A DNA stretch of 64,000 nucleotides from Pseudomonas sp. MYb327 (GTDB lineage Bacteria > Pseudomonadota > Gammaproteobacteria > Pseudomonadales > Pseudomonadaceae): contig NZ_CP159258.1 in assembly GCF_040438925.1 (NCBI RefSeq), forward strand, positions 3,982,001-4,046,000, given 5' to 3'. Positions 45,459 to 57,800 of the stretch are shown here, in pieces. The notes beneath the pieces were generated by a model. That model saw nothing but the letters and a program-made list of their open reading frames with translations. It was not told the DNA's origin and ran no database searches. A program made the position numbers and the translations under genes. Within the stretch, counting starts at the first letter, position 1; every line of letters starts with the position of its first letter.

Positions 45459-46205
45459 ATGAATTACAACTGGGACTGGGGCGTGTTCTTCAAGTCCACC
45501 GGCGTGGGCAGCGAGACGTATCTCGACTGGTACGTGACCGGTCTGGCCTGGACCATCGGCATCGCCATCGCGGCCTGGATCATCGCCCTGACACTGGGCT
45601 CGATCCTGGGCGTCATGCGTACCGTGCCGAACCGCATCGTATCGGGTATCGCCACCTGCTACGTCGAACTCTTCCGTAACGTGCCGCTGCTGGTTCAGCT
45701 GTTCATCTGGTACTTCCTGGTACCCGACCTGCTGCCGGCCGACCTGCAAGAGTGGTACAAGCAGGACCTGAACCCGACCACTTCGGCCTTCCTCAGCGTT
45801 GTCGTCTGCCTCGGCCTGTTCACCACCGCTCGCGTTTGCGAACAGGTGCGTACCGGTATCCAGGCCCTGCCAAAAGGCCAGGAATCCGCGGCCCGCGCCA
45901 TGGGTTTCAAGCTGCCGCAGATCTACTGGAACGTGCTGCTGCCCCAGGCCTACCGGATCATCATTCCGCCGCTCACTTCGGAATTCTTGAACGTGTTCAA
46001 GAACACTTCCGTGGCCTCGCTGATCGGTTTGATGGAATTGCTCGCGCAGACCAAACAGACCGCCGAGTTCTCCGCCAACCTGTTCGAAGCCTTCACCCTG
46101 GCCACGCTGATCTACTTCACCCTGAACATGAGCCTGATGTTGCTGATGCGTCTGGTCGAGAAGAAAGTCGCCGTACCGGGCCTGATTTCCGTAGGGGGTA
46201 AATGA
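45459..46205 (+). CDS. aatQ: Glutamate/aspartate ABC transporter permease AatQ
   Basis: A 248-residue polar amino-acid permease (GltJ-like). It begins MNYNWDWGVFFKSTGVG, with a membrane domain of about five helices. The EAA loop is LPKGQESAARAMGFKLPQIYWNVLLPQAYRIIIPPLTSEFLNVFKNTSV. The start at 45459 is the conserved one with GGGGAG upstream; the frame back to 45312 covers the intergenic hairpin. Its stop overlaps aatM in an ATGA quartet. Confidence 0.94.
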   Translation: MNYNWDWGVFFKSTGVGSETYLDWYVTGLAWTIGIAIAAWIIALTLGSILGVMRTVPNRIVSGIATCYVELFRNVPLLVQLFIWYFLVPDLLPADLQEWYKQDLNPTTSAFLSVVVCLGLFTTARVCEQVRTGIQALPKGQESAARAMGFKLPQIYWNVLLPQAYRIIIPPLTSEFLNVFKNTSVASLIGLMELLAQTKQTAEFSANLFEAFTLATLIYFTLNMSLMLLMRLVEKKVAVPGLISVGGK

Positions 46206-46876
46206 TGGAATTCGACTTCTCGGGCATCATCCCGGCCATTCCCGGCCTGTGGAACGGCATGGTCATGACCCTCAAGCTGATGATCATGGGCGTGATCGGC
46301 GGGATCATCCTCGGCACGATCCTGGCGCTGTGCCGTCTGTCGCACAACAAACTGCTGTCGAACCTGGCCGGCGCCTACGTCAACTACTTCCGCTCGATCC
46401 CGCTGCTGTTGGTGATCACCTGGTTCTACCTGGCGGTGCCGTTCGTATTGCGCTGGATCACTGGCGAAGACACGCCGATCGGCGCGTTCGCCTCGTGCAT
46501 CGTGGCCTTCATGATGTTCGAAGCGGCGTACTTCTGCGAAATCGTCCGTGCCGGTGTGCAGTCGATACCCAAGGGCCAGATGGGCGCTGCCCAGGCGCTG
46601 GGCATGTCTTACGGCCAGATGATGCGCCTGATCATCCTGCCGCAAGCGTTCCGCAAGATGACGCCGTTGCTGCTGCAACAGAGCATCATCCTGTTTCAGG
46701 ACACCTCGCTGGTTTACGCCGTCGGCCTGGTGGACTTCCTCAATGCTTCGCGCGCCAGTGGCGACATCATTGGCCGCTCCAATGAGTTCCTGATTTTCGC
46801 GGGTCTCGTGTACTTCATCATCAGCTTCGCCGCCTCTCAGCTGGTCAAGCGTCTGCAAAAAAGGTTCGCCGTATGA
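46202..46876 (+). CDS. aatM: Glutamate/aspartate ABC transporter permease AatM
   Basis: A 224-residue permease (GltK-like). It begins [27 protein letters not shown]. The EAA loop is [39 protein letters not shown], and [20 protein letters not shown] follows. Overlaps aatQ and aatP by 4 bp each. Confidence 0.95.
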   Translation: MMEFDFSGIIPAIPGLWNGMVMTLKLMIMGVIGGIILGTILALCRLSHNKLLSNLAGAYVNYFRSIPLLLVITWFYLAVPFVLRWITGEDTPIGAFASCIVAFMMFEAAYFCEIVRAGVQSIPKGQMGAAQALGMSYGQMMRLIILPQAFRKMTPLLLQQSIILFQDTSLVYAVGLVDFLNASRASGDIIGRSNEFLIFAGLVYFIISFAASQLVKRLQKRFAV

Positions 46877-47607
46877 TCTCTATCAAAAGCATCAACAAGT
46901 GGTATGGGGACTTCCAGGTACTGACTGATTGCAGCACCGAGGTCAAAAAAGGCGAAGTGATCGTGGTGTGCGGGCCATCCGGTTCCGGCAAGTCGACCCT
47001 GATCAAATGCGTCAACGCGCTGGAACCGTTCCAGAAAGGCGACATCGTGGTCGATGGCACCTCCATTGCCGACCCGAAAACCAACCTGCCGAAACTGCGT
47101 TCGCGCGTGGGCATGGTGTTCCAGCATTTCGAGCTGTTCCCGCACCTGACCATCACCGAAAACCTGACCATCGCGCAGATCAAGGTGTTGGGTCGCAGCA
47201 AGGAAGAGGCCACCAAGAAAGGCCTGCAATTGCTTGAGCGCGTCGGGCTCTCGGCTCATGCACACAAGCACCCGGGCCAATTGTCTGGGGGTCAGCAACA
47301 GCGTGTGGCGATTGCCCGTGCGCTGGCGATGGACCCGATCGTGATGCTGTTCGATGAACCGACCTCGGCGCTCGACCCGGAAATGGTCAACGAAGTGCTC
47401 GACGTGATGGTGCAACTGGCCCACGAAGGCATGACCATGATGTGCGTGACCCACGAAATGGGCTTCGCCCGTAAAGTGGCCGACCGCGTGATCTTCATGG
47501 ACGCCGGCAAGATCATCGAAGACTGCAAGAAGGAAGAGTTCTTCGGCGACATCAGCCACCGCGCCGAGCGTACGCAGCACTTTCTCAACAAGATTCTGCA
47601 GCACTAA
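46873..47607 (+). CDS. aatP: Glutamate/aspartate ABC transporter ATP-binding protein AatP
   Basis: A 244-residue ATPase (GltL-like). Walker [11 protein letters not shown]-loop [10 protein letters not shown], signature [15 protein letters not shown], Walker [17 protein letters not shown]-loop VTHEMGFAR. Starts 4 bp inside aatM (ATGA) and ends before a REP pair. Confidence 0.96.
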   Translation: MISIKSINKWYGDFQVLTDCSTEVKKGEVIVVCGPSGSGKSTLIKCVNALEPFQKGDIVVDGTSIADPKTNLPKLRSRVGMVFQHFELFPHLTITENLTIAQIKVLGRSKEEATKKGLQLLERVGLSAHAHKHPGQLSGGQQQRVAIARALAMDPIVMLFDEPTSALDPEMVNEVLDVMVQLAHEGMTMMCVTHEMGFARKVADRVIFMDAGKIIEDCKKEEFFGDISHRAERTQHFLNKILQH

Positions 47608-47622
47608 AGCCATCACTGCCGT

Positions 47623-47714
47623 CCTGTAGGAGCTGGCTTGCCAGCGATGCGATCTCAACCTGACATTCATGTCGTCAGGTACATCGCCATCGCCGGCAAG
47701 CCGGCTCCTACAGG
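47623..47714. repeat. REP pair (inverted)
   Basis: CTGTAGGAGCTGGCTTGCCA (left) and ATCGCCGGCAAGCCGGCTCC (right) lie between the transporter operon and its two-component regulators, 16 bp after aatP. Confidence 0.9.
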
Positions 47715-47765
47715 GGACAGTGCCAGGCTTGAGATTTGTGTTGTGGTTGACCCAAGGCATCTGTG

Positions 47766-49663
47766 ATGAAATGCGACCCCTCTCTCTATCGCGCCGCACC
47801 GCCATCACTCGCCGTGAAACCCCGTCTGATTCGCCATCTGTTCCTGCCGCCACTGATCATCGCGCTGATGATCGGATTGGGTTATATCGGCTTCTGGGTC
47901 AGTGAACACTATGGCATTCGCAGCCTCAGCGAAAACGGCCAGCGCCAGCTGGAACTGCACGCCCGTGCCGTGGAAAGCGAAATCAGCAAATACACCTACC
48001 TGCCCAGCCTGCTGGAACTTGAAACCAGTGTTTCCAGGCTGCTGGACGACCCGACTCCGGAGCACCGGCAAACGGTCAACGATTACCTTGAAGGCCTGAA
48101 CCGTCGCAGCCGCAGTCGGGCCATTTACGTGATGGACACCACCGGGCGCGTCATGGCCACCAGCAACTGGCGCGATGTCGACAGTTACCTGGGTGAAGAC
48201 CTGTCCTTCCGCGCCTATTTCCAGAGCGCCGTACGCGGGCAGCCGGGCCGTTTCTACGGCATCGGCAGCACCAACGGTGAGCCCGGTTACTACCTGGCTC
48301 ACGGCCTGGAAGAACACGGCAAGATCATCGGCGTCGCGGTGGTTAAGGTCCGCCTCGAAGCCATGGAAGAACGCTGGCAGCGAGCGCGTCTCGAAGCGTT
48401 TGTCAGTGACGAAAACGGCATCATCATTCTTTCCAGCGATCCGGCAAGACGCCTGAAATCAGTGGTGCCGCTGAGCGAGGAAACCAAGGAAAAACTCGCC
48501 CGCAGCCTGCAGTACTACTGGTTTCCGCTGAACGAACTGCAACCGCTGGCGCGAGAAACGCTTTCCGAAGGCGTGGAGAAGCTCACGTTCCCCGCTAATA
48601 GCGAATTGGCCTCCGACGAAGAAAACATCAGTTATCTGGCACAGACTCGCCCGTTGAGCGATACCCCGTGGAACTTCACCCTGCTCACGCCGCTACAGGA
48701 TCTGCGCCGCGAAGCGATCAATCAGGGGATGCTCGTGGCGGTGGCATTTGCCCTCGTGGCGTTCCTGCTGATCGCCTGGAACGAGCGGCGCAAGGTCATC
48801 GCCACCCGCCTCGCCGCGCGGGAAGCCTTGCAGGAAGCCAACAATCAACTGGAGCGTCGGATTACCGAACGCACCGTCGACCTGCGCGCCAGCAATGAAC
48901 GGCTCAAGGGCCAGATCCGCGAACGCCGGCATGCTGAAGAGACGCTGCGCCGGGCCCAGGATGAACTGGTGCAGGCCGGAAAACTCGCCGCCATCGGCCA
49001 GATGTCCACCAGCATCGCCCACGAATTGAACCAGCCATTGGCCGCGCTGCGTACGCTGTCCGGCAATACCGTGCGTTTTCTCGAGCGCGGTCAACTGGAC
49101 GTGGCCAGCACCAACCTCAAGACCATCAATGAATTGATCGATCGCATGGGCCGGATCACCGCCAGCCTGCGCTCCTTCGCCCGGCGCGGTGACGACAAGG
49201 GCCAGGCCTGTCTCGGTAAAGGCGTGGATGCGGCCTTGCAGTTGCTTGGCAGTCGGATGGAAAACACCCATCTGCAAGTGCACCGCCATTTCGACGATGT
49301 GCAAGTGCAGATCGACCAGACCCGTCTGGAGCAGATACTGGTCAACCTGATCGGCAACGCCCTCGACGCCATGCACGCGCAACCGCAACCCGCGCTGTGG
49401 CTGGAAGGCGAAGTGTTCGAGGGCAAATATCGATTGCGCGTGCGCGACAACGGCCATGGCATCGACGCCGAAGCGCGCAAGCATTTGTTCGAACCCTTCT
49501 TCACCACCAAACCCGGCGAGCAGGGTTTGGGCCTTGGCCTGACCCTTTCCGCGAGCCTGGCCGCCGCCACTGGCGGCCACTTGGGTGTCGAGCATCCGTC
49601 CAGCGGTGGCACCGCTTTCGTCCTCAGTTTACCGTTGGTAAGCCCCATTCCCGCCGAGCCAAT

Positions 49664-49667
<4 letters not shown>
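47766..49667 (+). CDS. aauS: Sensor histidine kinase AauS
   Basis: A 633-residue DctB-type kinase sensing acidic amino acids. TM1 at about residues 22-43, then a periplasmic double-Cache-like sensor (IYVMDTTGRVMATSNW, FYGIGSTNGEPGYYLAHGL). TM2 at about 323-340 is followed by a coiled coil. The HisKA box has phospho-His near residue 419 (SIAHELNQPLAALRTLSGN), and the HATPase has N box LVNLIGNALDAMH and G boxes DNGHGID and GLGLGLTLSASL. ATG at 47766 is preferred over the adjoining GTG at 47763. Its stop overlaps aauR by ATGA. Confidence 0.93.
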
Positions 49668-50992
<1,325 letters not shown>

Positions 50993-51003
50993 GAAGTGCA
51001 ACT

Positions 51004-51097
51004 CCTGTAGGAGCCGGCTTGTTGGCGATGGCGGCTACACAGTCAGCATTGATGTGACTGAAACACCGCTATCGCCAGCAAGCCGGCTCCTACAGGT
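51004..51097. repeat. REP pair (inverted)
   Basis: CTGTAGGAGCCGGCTTGTTG (left) and ATCGCCAGCAAGCCGGCTCC (right) between the convergent aauR and the 51-kb lipoprotein genes. Confidence 0.9.
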
Positions 51098-51106
51098 TTG
51101 GTGTAT

Positions 51107-52015
51107 TTAGCGTCCGTAGACTTTGTCGAGCTGGGCCTGGGTCAACGCATCCTCAAACGGCACCGGCACCGACTTCACCGCTCCGTAGAGGTTGCGGTAA
51201 CGCCAATACTGACCGTTGTTCGCCAGCTGATAACCACGCTCGACCACGCGTTGACCGTCCAGCACGTAACGCAAGGTTTCCTGCGCTGCTGGCGGCGGGG
51301 TCGGTTGCGTCAGATCGGTGGCCAGTACGCGCATGGATTCGTCGATGCACTCGTCGAGCACGGCGGTGACCTTGGCCAGTTCCAGACCGCCGTCATCGAT
51401 ACACTGCTGGCCACAGCGGCGAACCGGCTGGCTGGTCACCTCGATGCGCATGCGATACAGCGGTGAACCGGCGATGTCCCGAACCTGCACCTGATTGACC
51501 AGTACAAAACTGCCGCGATCCGGAGTCAGCATCAGTTTTGGTTCGATCAACAGGCGAGCCGTGACCTGACCCTCACCCTGCTTCAGCCCGGCACTTTGTG
51601 ACGCCTGTTGATAGCGCTGTTGCAGGCGCTCCTGCAACGGCACGCCACCGAGCAAATCGGCCATCGGTCGTGAGTCTTTGACGGCGGCTTTTTCCGCATC
51701 GCGCTGCAAGGTGCCGCTGCCCATCTGCGTATTGACCAGACTGGCCACCAACACCCCGGCCAACCCGGCACTGGTGCCCGAGTTCAATAGCAGGGCCTGG
51801 CTGGATGAGGCAGCCTTCAAGGCGTCCTTGCTATCGATCACCGTGCTGGCGCCGACGAACACTTGTGGCACTTGCACATCGACCTTGAGCCCGTGGGCCT
51901 GAACGTAGGGCAGTGCCCCCTGATCCTTGAAACCGGCTTCGGGAGCCGGTTTCTGCGCGCAGCCAGCCAACATCACCAGGGCCTGCACACTGGCCGCTAC
52001 GAATGGACGCTTCAT
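51107..52015 (-). CDS. Hypothetical lipoprotein (pair, distal gene)
   Basis: A 302-residue envelope protein. Signal MKRPFVAASVQALVMLAGC with lipobox LAGC at 16-19. The rest has no transmembrane segment apart from a Gly/Ala stretch (SGTSAGLAGVLVASLV, about residues 79-94), which could insert in or associate with membrane. A Cys cluster lies in VRRCGQQCIDDGGLELAKVTAVLDECIDE. The start overlaps the stop of the next lipoprotein by ATGA. Function and family not recognised. Confidence 0.82.
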   Translation of the reverse strand: MKRPFVAASVQALVMLAGCAQKPAPEAGFKDQGALPYVQAHGLKVDVQVPQVFVGASTVIDSKDALKAASSSQALLLNSGTSAGLAGVLVASLVNTQMGSGTLQRDAEKAAVKDSRPMADLLGGVPLQERLQQRYQQASQSAGLKQGEGQVTARLLIEPKLMLTPDRGSFVLVNQVQVRDIAGSPLYRMRIEVTSQPVRRCGQQCIDDGGLELAKVTAVLDECIDESMRVLATDLTQPTPPPAAQETLRYVLDGQRVVERGYQLANNGQYWRYRNLYGAVKSVPVPFEDALTQAQLDKVYGR

Positions 52016-52707
52016 TTCGCGAACGGGGTGATCATTTGCTGACGGCTGTTATCCACAGCCTGGTAGAACGCGTTGGACAAGTTGGTGTAGGTCGGCTCGT
52101 CCCATTCGCCCTGTGCGGCCTGGACCGCGACAAACGGCTGGAACCACAGCAGTTTGTTGTCGGCCAGATCAACCACCATGCCCTGCCCGCCTACCTGCGC
52201 CATCGGCACGCTGGTCGGCACGATGCTGTAGTAGCTGCGGGTCGCACCGGTTGCGGTGACGTACACCAGCAACAGGCGATCGACGCCATATTTGGCTTTC
52301 ATCGGGGTCAGGTCTTTGATGGTGTAGCCTTCGCGGAATTTGGTTTCCTTGTAAGCCTTCAGATCCACCTTCTCGTCGATGCGTTTGGCTTTGTAGCCCT
52401 TGGCCTGCAACTTGGCGACGATCACGTCCGGCAGGGTGTCGAAATCGCGCACTTGCCAGGTTTTGACGTTGTCGCTGAGCTTGCTGTTGACGCCGGCGTT
52501 GATCGCGTAATCGAGAATGCCCTGGTTTCCGGTCAATGCCAGTACCGGCGGCGGCAATTCAGTGATCGCGACGCCGATGGTCGGCTCCTTGGCATCCCAG
52601 AATTGTTGGTCCAGCGGTACGGGAGGTTGCACGTTGGCGCAGCCGGTAAGGGTCAGGCAGGCGAGCAGAGTGAGTGCAGCGAGAGTGCGTAGAGCGTGAA
52701 AAGACAT
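52012..52707 (-). CDS. Hypothetical lipoprotein (pair, proximal gene)
   Basis: A 231-residue lipoprotein: signal MSFHALRTLAALTLLACLTLTGC with lipobox LTGC, then a mixed alpha/beta domain (PTIGVAITELPPPVLALTGNQG, YGVDRLLLVYVTATGATRSYYSIVP, GQGMVVDLADNKLLWFQP). The domain is reminiscent of periplasmic proteins that assemble with outer-membrane partners, but no family can be named. Translationally coupled (ATGA) to the other lipoprotein, so the two probably act together. Confidence 0.82.
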   Translation of the reverse strand: MSFHALRTLAALTLLACLTLTGCANVQPPVPLDQQFWDAKEPTIGVAITELPPPVLALTGNQGILDYAINAGVNSKLSDNVKTWQVRDFDTLPDVIVAKLQAKGYKAKRIDEKVDLKAYKETKFREGYTIKDLTPMKAKYGVDRLLLVYVTATGATRSYYSIVPTSVPMAQVGGQGMVVDLADNKLLWFQPFVAVQAAQGEWDEPTYTNLSNAFYQAVDNSRQQMITPFAK

Positions 52708-52803
52708 GGATCAAGTCCCTATGATTGAAAGTCGCTGTCTGTATCGACAGCGACGGCGCAATCTATAGTGGCATATTGATATATTTTTGCCGACAACAAA
52801 CCG

Positions 52804-53469
52804 TTAGCTGACGGTTCCGCCCTTTGCTTCACTCATGATTTGCCGGATGGCCCCGACAAAAGTCTCCACCGGCTGCCCGCCCGTGACCGCGTACTGGCCG
52901 TTGAAAACCACGGTCGGCACCGAACTCACCCCGCGCGACAGCCACAACTGTTCTTCCTCGCGAACCTCTTTGGCGAATTCGTCCGACGCCAGAATCGCCT
53001 CGGCCCGCTGCCGGTCCAGGCCGACACGTTCAGCGATCTGCGCCAACTGTGGATGGTCGGAAGGGTTGCCGCCGTCGGTGAAATACGCCTTGAACAGCGC
53101 TTCCTTCAGTTGCAGTTGCAGCCCTTCCAGACCTGCCCAATAGAGCAGTCGGTGGGCATCGAAGGTGTTGTAGATGCGGCTGTTGCCGTCCGTGCGAAAG
53201 GCAAACCCGACCTCGGCACCGCGCGCGCGGATCGCCTCGCGGTTCTTCTGTGATTGCTCCGGCGTCGCCCCGTACTTCTCGGTGATGTGCTCAGTGATGT
53301 TTTGCCCTTCGGCGCCCATCTTCGGGTTCAGTTCAAACGGCTGGAAGCGGATCTCGGCCTGTACTTCATCGCGCAAGACGTGCAACGCCTTGGTCAGGCC
53401 ATACAAGCCAACGACGCACCAGGGGCAAGACACGTCGCTGACGAAATCGATTTTCAAAGGGGTACTCAT
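52804..53469 (-). CDS. DsbA-family oxidoreductase (FrnE-like)
   Basis: A 221-residue cytoplasmic thioredoxin-fold protein with C15-P-W-C18 (FVSDVSCPWCVVGLYGL) and an inserted helical domain. TVVFNGQYAVTGGQP near the C-terminus is the cis-Pro/FrnE signature. No signal peptide, unlike periplasmic DsbA. FrnE proteins are disulphide oxidoreductases or isomerases linked to oxidative stress. Monocistronic, ending 96 bp from the divergent-side lipoprotein start. Confidence 0.92.
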   Translation of the reverse strand: MSTPLKIDFVSDVSCPWCVVGLYGLTKALHVLRDEVQAEIRFQPFELNPKMGAEGQNITEHITEKYGATPEQSQKNREAIRARGAEVGFAFRTDGNSRIYNTFDAHRLLYWAGLEGLQLQLKEALFKAYFTDGGNPSDHPQLAQIAERVGLDRQRAEAILASDEFAKEVREEEQLWLSRGVSSVPTVVFNGQYAVTGGQPVETFVGAIRQIMSEAKGGTVS

Positions 53470-53528
53470 TACACACCTCGCTGACTGAAATGCGTCGCAA
53501 AGTCCGAACGATACACCTGAAGCTCATA

Positions 53529-53610
53529 CTGTAGGAGCCGGCTTGCTGGCGAACCGGACGACACGGTATATCAGGCACGCCGCCATCGCTGGCAAGCCAG
53601 TTCCTACAGG
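53529..53610. repeat. REP pair (inverted)
   Basis: CTGTAGGAGCCGGCTTGCTG (left) and ATCGCTGGCAAGCCAGTTCC (right), between the FrnE-like gene and the stop of the hydrolase gene. Confidence 0.88.
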
Positions 53611-53620
53611 GGGATTGGGC

Positions 53621-54655
53621 TTAGAGGAGGTTGTGGTCGGCCGTGGGCTCGATCTGCGCCCAGTGCGATGGGTCTTCACGATGCTCTCGCAAGTACGGCA
53701 ACACCGCCGCCAGCAACGGTGCCTTGAATTCCGCCTGAAAACGATGGGCCAACCCCGGAATCAACTTCAACTGACTACCCCGCAAATGCGCCGCCAGGTG
53801 CACGCCATGCATCACCGGCAACAGCGGATCGGCGGTGCCATGCACCACCAGCGCCGGCACGCGCAATTGGTTAAGCAACGCCACTCGGCTCGGCTCGGCG
53901 AGGATCGCCATGATCTGCCGTTTCACGCCCTCGGGATTGAACGCCCGGTCATAGGACAGCGCCGCCTGATGCAGCAATGCCTGGCGATCATCCGTCACCG
54001 TCGGACTGCCCAGCGCCGCCAACAAATCGGCCTGTTGTTCCAGGGCGACTTCGCGATTGGGCGCGCCCCGCCGCGCGAGCAATTGCACCAATGCCGCACT
54101 CGGTGCCGGCAAGCCTTCGGCGCCAGAACTGGTCATGATCAGGGTCAGGCTCTCGATCCGCTGCGGGGCCATGGCCGCCATGTGTTGGGCGATCATCCCG
54201 CCCATGCTGGCGCCCAACACGTGGAATTGCTCGATGTGCAGGGCATCCATCAGCCCCAGTCCATCGTCGGCCATGTCGGTCAACGAGTACGGTGCCGATA
54301 CCGGCAAACCGAGTTTGTAACGCAGCACTTCGAAAGTCAGGTTGGCTTCCACCGGCGATTGCCGCCAGGTCGACAGGCCGACATCGCGATTGTCATAACG
54401 AATCACCCGAAAGCCTTGCTGACACAGCGCGACCACCACCTCGTCGGGCCAGTGAATCAGTTGCCCGCCCAGGCCCATCACCAGCAGCAATGCCGGGTCC
54501 GACGCACGACCGATGCTCTGGTACGCCAGGCTCACCTGCGCCAGATCGACCCGTTCGGTCGGAACATTGACGTCACACCGAGACGCCGCCAACGATGGCA
54601 GGCCAAACAGCAAAGCGGCCAGAAATATGGCTATCGAAAAAAAAGACGCACGCAT
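53621..54655 (-). CDS. Secreted/periplasmic alpha/beta hydrolase
   Basis: A 344-residue alpha/beta-fold hydrolase. Signal [25 protein letters not shown], then [15 protein letters not shown] (oxyanion region), [11 protein letters not shown], nucleophile elbow [14 protein letters not shown], acid [11 protein letters not shown] and His in IPGLAHRF. The DNRDVGLS motif is typical of a subgroup of esterase-like hydrolases. The start at 54655 is set by the signal peptide; upstream sequence to 54763 is not conserved-looking. Divergent from the giant toxin-like gene. Substrate unknown. Confidence 0.9.
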   Translation of the reverse strand: MRASFFSIAIFLAALLFGLPSLAASRCDVNVPTERVDLAQVSLAYQSIGRASDPALLLVMGLGGQLIHWPDEVVVALCQQGFRVIRYDNRDVGLSTWRQSPVEANLTFEVLRYKLGLPVSAPYSLTDMADDGLGLMDALHIEQFHVLGASMGGMIAQHMAAMAPQRIESLTLIMTSSGAEGLPAPSAALVQLLARRGAPNREVALEQQADLLAALGSPTVTDDRQALLHQAALSYDRAFNPEGVKRQIMAILAEPSRVALLNQLRVPALVVHGTADPLLPVMHGVHLAAHLRGSQLKLIPGLAHRFQAEFKAPLLAAVLPYLREHREDPSHWAQIEPTADHNLL

Positions 54656-54847
54656 GAAAAACACCGAAACGCAGAACCCCAGTAGAGCGCGAGTCTGATG
54701 AACTTTGTACAAGCGCGCTGCCACAGTTCCATGACAGTTTGATGAAGAGTGCCGGGCGGTCATTCCACGCGATAACTATGTACCACCCACCCCACTGACG
54801 ACTGACCTCTAATGGACCGACCTCTCATCCATTGGAGTCCTCCCTTC

Positions 54848-57800
54848 ATGCTCGAAGAACCCACCGCAGCACCCGCCGACTTCGGCTTGAGCCACTCATT
54901 GACGCAAAACCTGGACGAAAACCTGTCCCTGAGCGCCTCCGCGCGCTGGAATGATTGCCACGATCAGTGGCGCAAACTGATGGCGCAGAACCCGCAGTCG
55001 CCACTCGATGCAAACTGGTGGAACGCCCGTGCGCGCGGTACGAATGTTTCGCGCAAGGCACAGGCTATCCGCCTGTATCGACAACATTTCGACGCGTCGA
55101 GCCAGTGGGCGTTTGCCCAAGGCGCCTTGAATGCCGTGCAGATGAACGCGTTACAGGCACTCGTCAACCCGGCAACAACGCCTGAGGCACAGGTGCATGT
55201 CGAACAAATGACACTCAATGGCGACAATGAGCTGTCCGTCGAACTGTCCGGCGCCTTGGTCATCACCCTGGATACGGATCAACCCGTCACGCAGCTGCTG
55301 TATTTACCTTCTTCGCCATCGGCCTGGATCAGCTTTGAAAACCGAAACGATCTGGAGCGCTGGCTGATCGAACAGCAGCCACAGCTGTTTGACCATCCGC
55401 GGCTTGATGCAGAAAACATCACTGTCGTTTTCATCGTCCTCGACGCTCAAGCGTGGGAGAAAAGTGGCGAGACCCTGCTGGCGCGATTATCCAGCCTCCC
55501 TGCGGAGCGGCAACGCAACGAAACGGTTTTGTCCCTGGCCCCGGACCTGCCGCCAGTAGACGCAGACGATAGCCTCTCCCTCTTCGGCCAACTGAGCCCG
55601 GACATCCCGCTGGGAATGCGCCTCAGTGCGCTGGCACAGCAACAAACCGCGCTGGAAAAGCTGCTCGGCAAAGACTTTCGAGGCGATCAAAACGATCCGC
55701 TCCTGCAACAACTGCAACAGAGACTCGACACCCTCGCGGCGGCCGAACAGGCCAGCAACGCCGCCGCAAAGGAACTGTTGAACTCCGGTACCGCGTTGCA
55801 GATGCTGGAGCTGCGTCATCTGCCAAACCCGCACTACACCGCGCTTTATCAGGCACGCCTGACAGGTTTGCGCGCCGAAGCCGAGCTGCAATTGAGCCTG
55901 AATCAGATCAGCGATGAAGAGCACCATTGGCTCGAAGCTGTGCTTGACGAGCCTGAAAAACCCCGGTCGGCCGATGTGGTCGTTGCCCGGCTGATGCTGT
56001 CGGCGACCGACACCGAAGGCGAAAACACCCAGACCCAAACCCATGAACTCGACGGCGTGTTGCTGTTTACCCATCCATCCGCGTTGCTGCCGTCCTCGAC
56101 CCACAGTCTGTTGATCTACTGGCCCGGACGTTTCGGTGGACTGCAACGGTTCGCTTCCCGTCAGGCACTGGAACTGACGCTGTTCAAACTCCACGCCAAC
56201 GACACGACACAGGCGTTACACATCCTGGCGCTGAACGGAAATCCGTTCGAGTACACGCTGCAAACCCAGCTCCACGAGTGTGAACAGCAAGCCGCCCGCT
56301 TGATCACCGCCAACCCCGTTCCTTCTCATGCCAGCCAACGTGCGGCTGAACTGGAAAACCTGCGCGAACAGACCCTCGCCCGCCTGACCGTCCCCATCGC
56401 CGCGGCACGGGAACTGGCCTACGCACAGCTGATAGAGCAAAACCGCAGCAGCGCTCTTGAAGATGGATTGCCGTCGTGGCTTGGCGAGTTGGCCAAACCA
56501 CGACGCGCCCGCTTGAAGGCGCTGTTCACCTCATACATCACCGCGATGAAGCGCTCCCATGAATGGCTCGAACGGGAACTGCCGTTGCGTGACGACTTCA
56601 GCCAAAAAGCCATCGATGCCCGACTGCGCCAGGAGTTCGGCCTCACGCAAAACGTCGAAGTGTTGCTCGACGTTCCCGATTCCACCACTTGGCGCAGAGT
56701 GGTCACTGAAGGAGCTGCACCGGGCACGCCTCAGAAAAATACCCTGATCGCCAGTCAGCAATGGAGCAAGCTGCCACTGGCCGAACTGGCGCAAAGCAAT
56801 ATCAATCAAGCGATGTGGTGGCGCCTGTCCTTCATGAAGGTCGAGGTCAGCGGCAACGACAAGGCTCAATGCCAGACGGTCAAGACCGGGATCACTCAAG
56901 CCTGGCTGCGCACACTGATCTCGGAACTGGATCTGGCCGGGAAATATGAAGCGCTGATCCGCCAGGCATTCTTCGGTCCCTTGGGCGAATCAACTTTCAG
57001 CAACGAGCATCGCCGTGAATGCCTGAGCGAACCATGGCGCCTGATGCTCAAACTGCAGGGCGAGTTCGCACTGTTGCAACGGGACATCAAGGCTGACGGC
57101 CAGCAAGTGCTGGAGATCGCCATCGACGCCAACAGTCGCCAAGCGTTCGCGGCCAACGGTAAACGCATCGTCCTGTTGCCGGCGCATCTGACGGTGGGCG
57201 GTGAGGACACGCAACATCGGGGGCCGACCACTCTGTCGGGTGTCACGTTCATCGAGGAGCAAATCAGCGGCTTGACCCTGCTCTACCTGCCCGACAGTCC
57301 GGACGGGGTGTTTGTGCGTCAGTACGACAGCCTGGAAGAGGCGCGCACGGCGCTGTACAACCTGTGCTTGCACACAAACATGGTCAACTATCTGGCCGGG
57401 CGCGCCTTGACCGGGGATTTCGACCATCACGTCAGCCGGATCAAACAGGCGCTGCTGAAAAATTTCGACGCCCTCATCGGCACCGGTACGGCCTGGCCAG
57501 CCACTACGTCCCTGGCGGCGCATTTGCTCAATGTGCACATGGGTCGGTTGCTGGAAGCGCATCGTGCAACATCGCTCTCCAACGACGCGTTGTACCTGGA
57601 GGGTGCTGCGTTGAAATGCGGCGCGTTGTTGAACTACCTGAAGATGGCGCTGGGCATTGTGCCCTTCGTCGGCGCCGCGATTGCGCTGTATGACGCCTGG
57701 AACAGTGCCAACCTGGCGGTCGCGGCTTTTCTGCGCGGCGAAGTCGGCCATGGCCTGGCCGAGGTCGAAGCCGTGTTGATGTCGCTGATTGATGCGGCCA

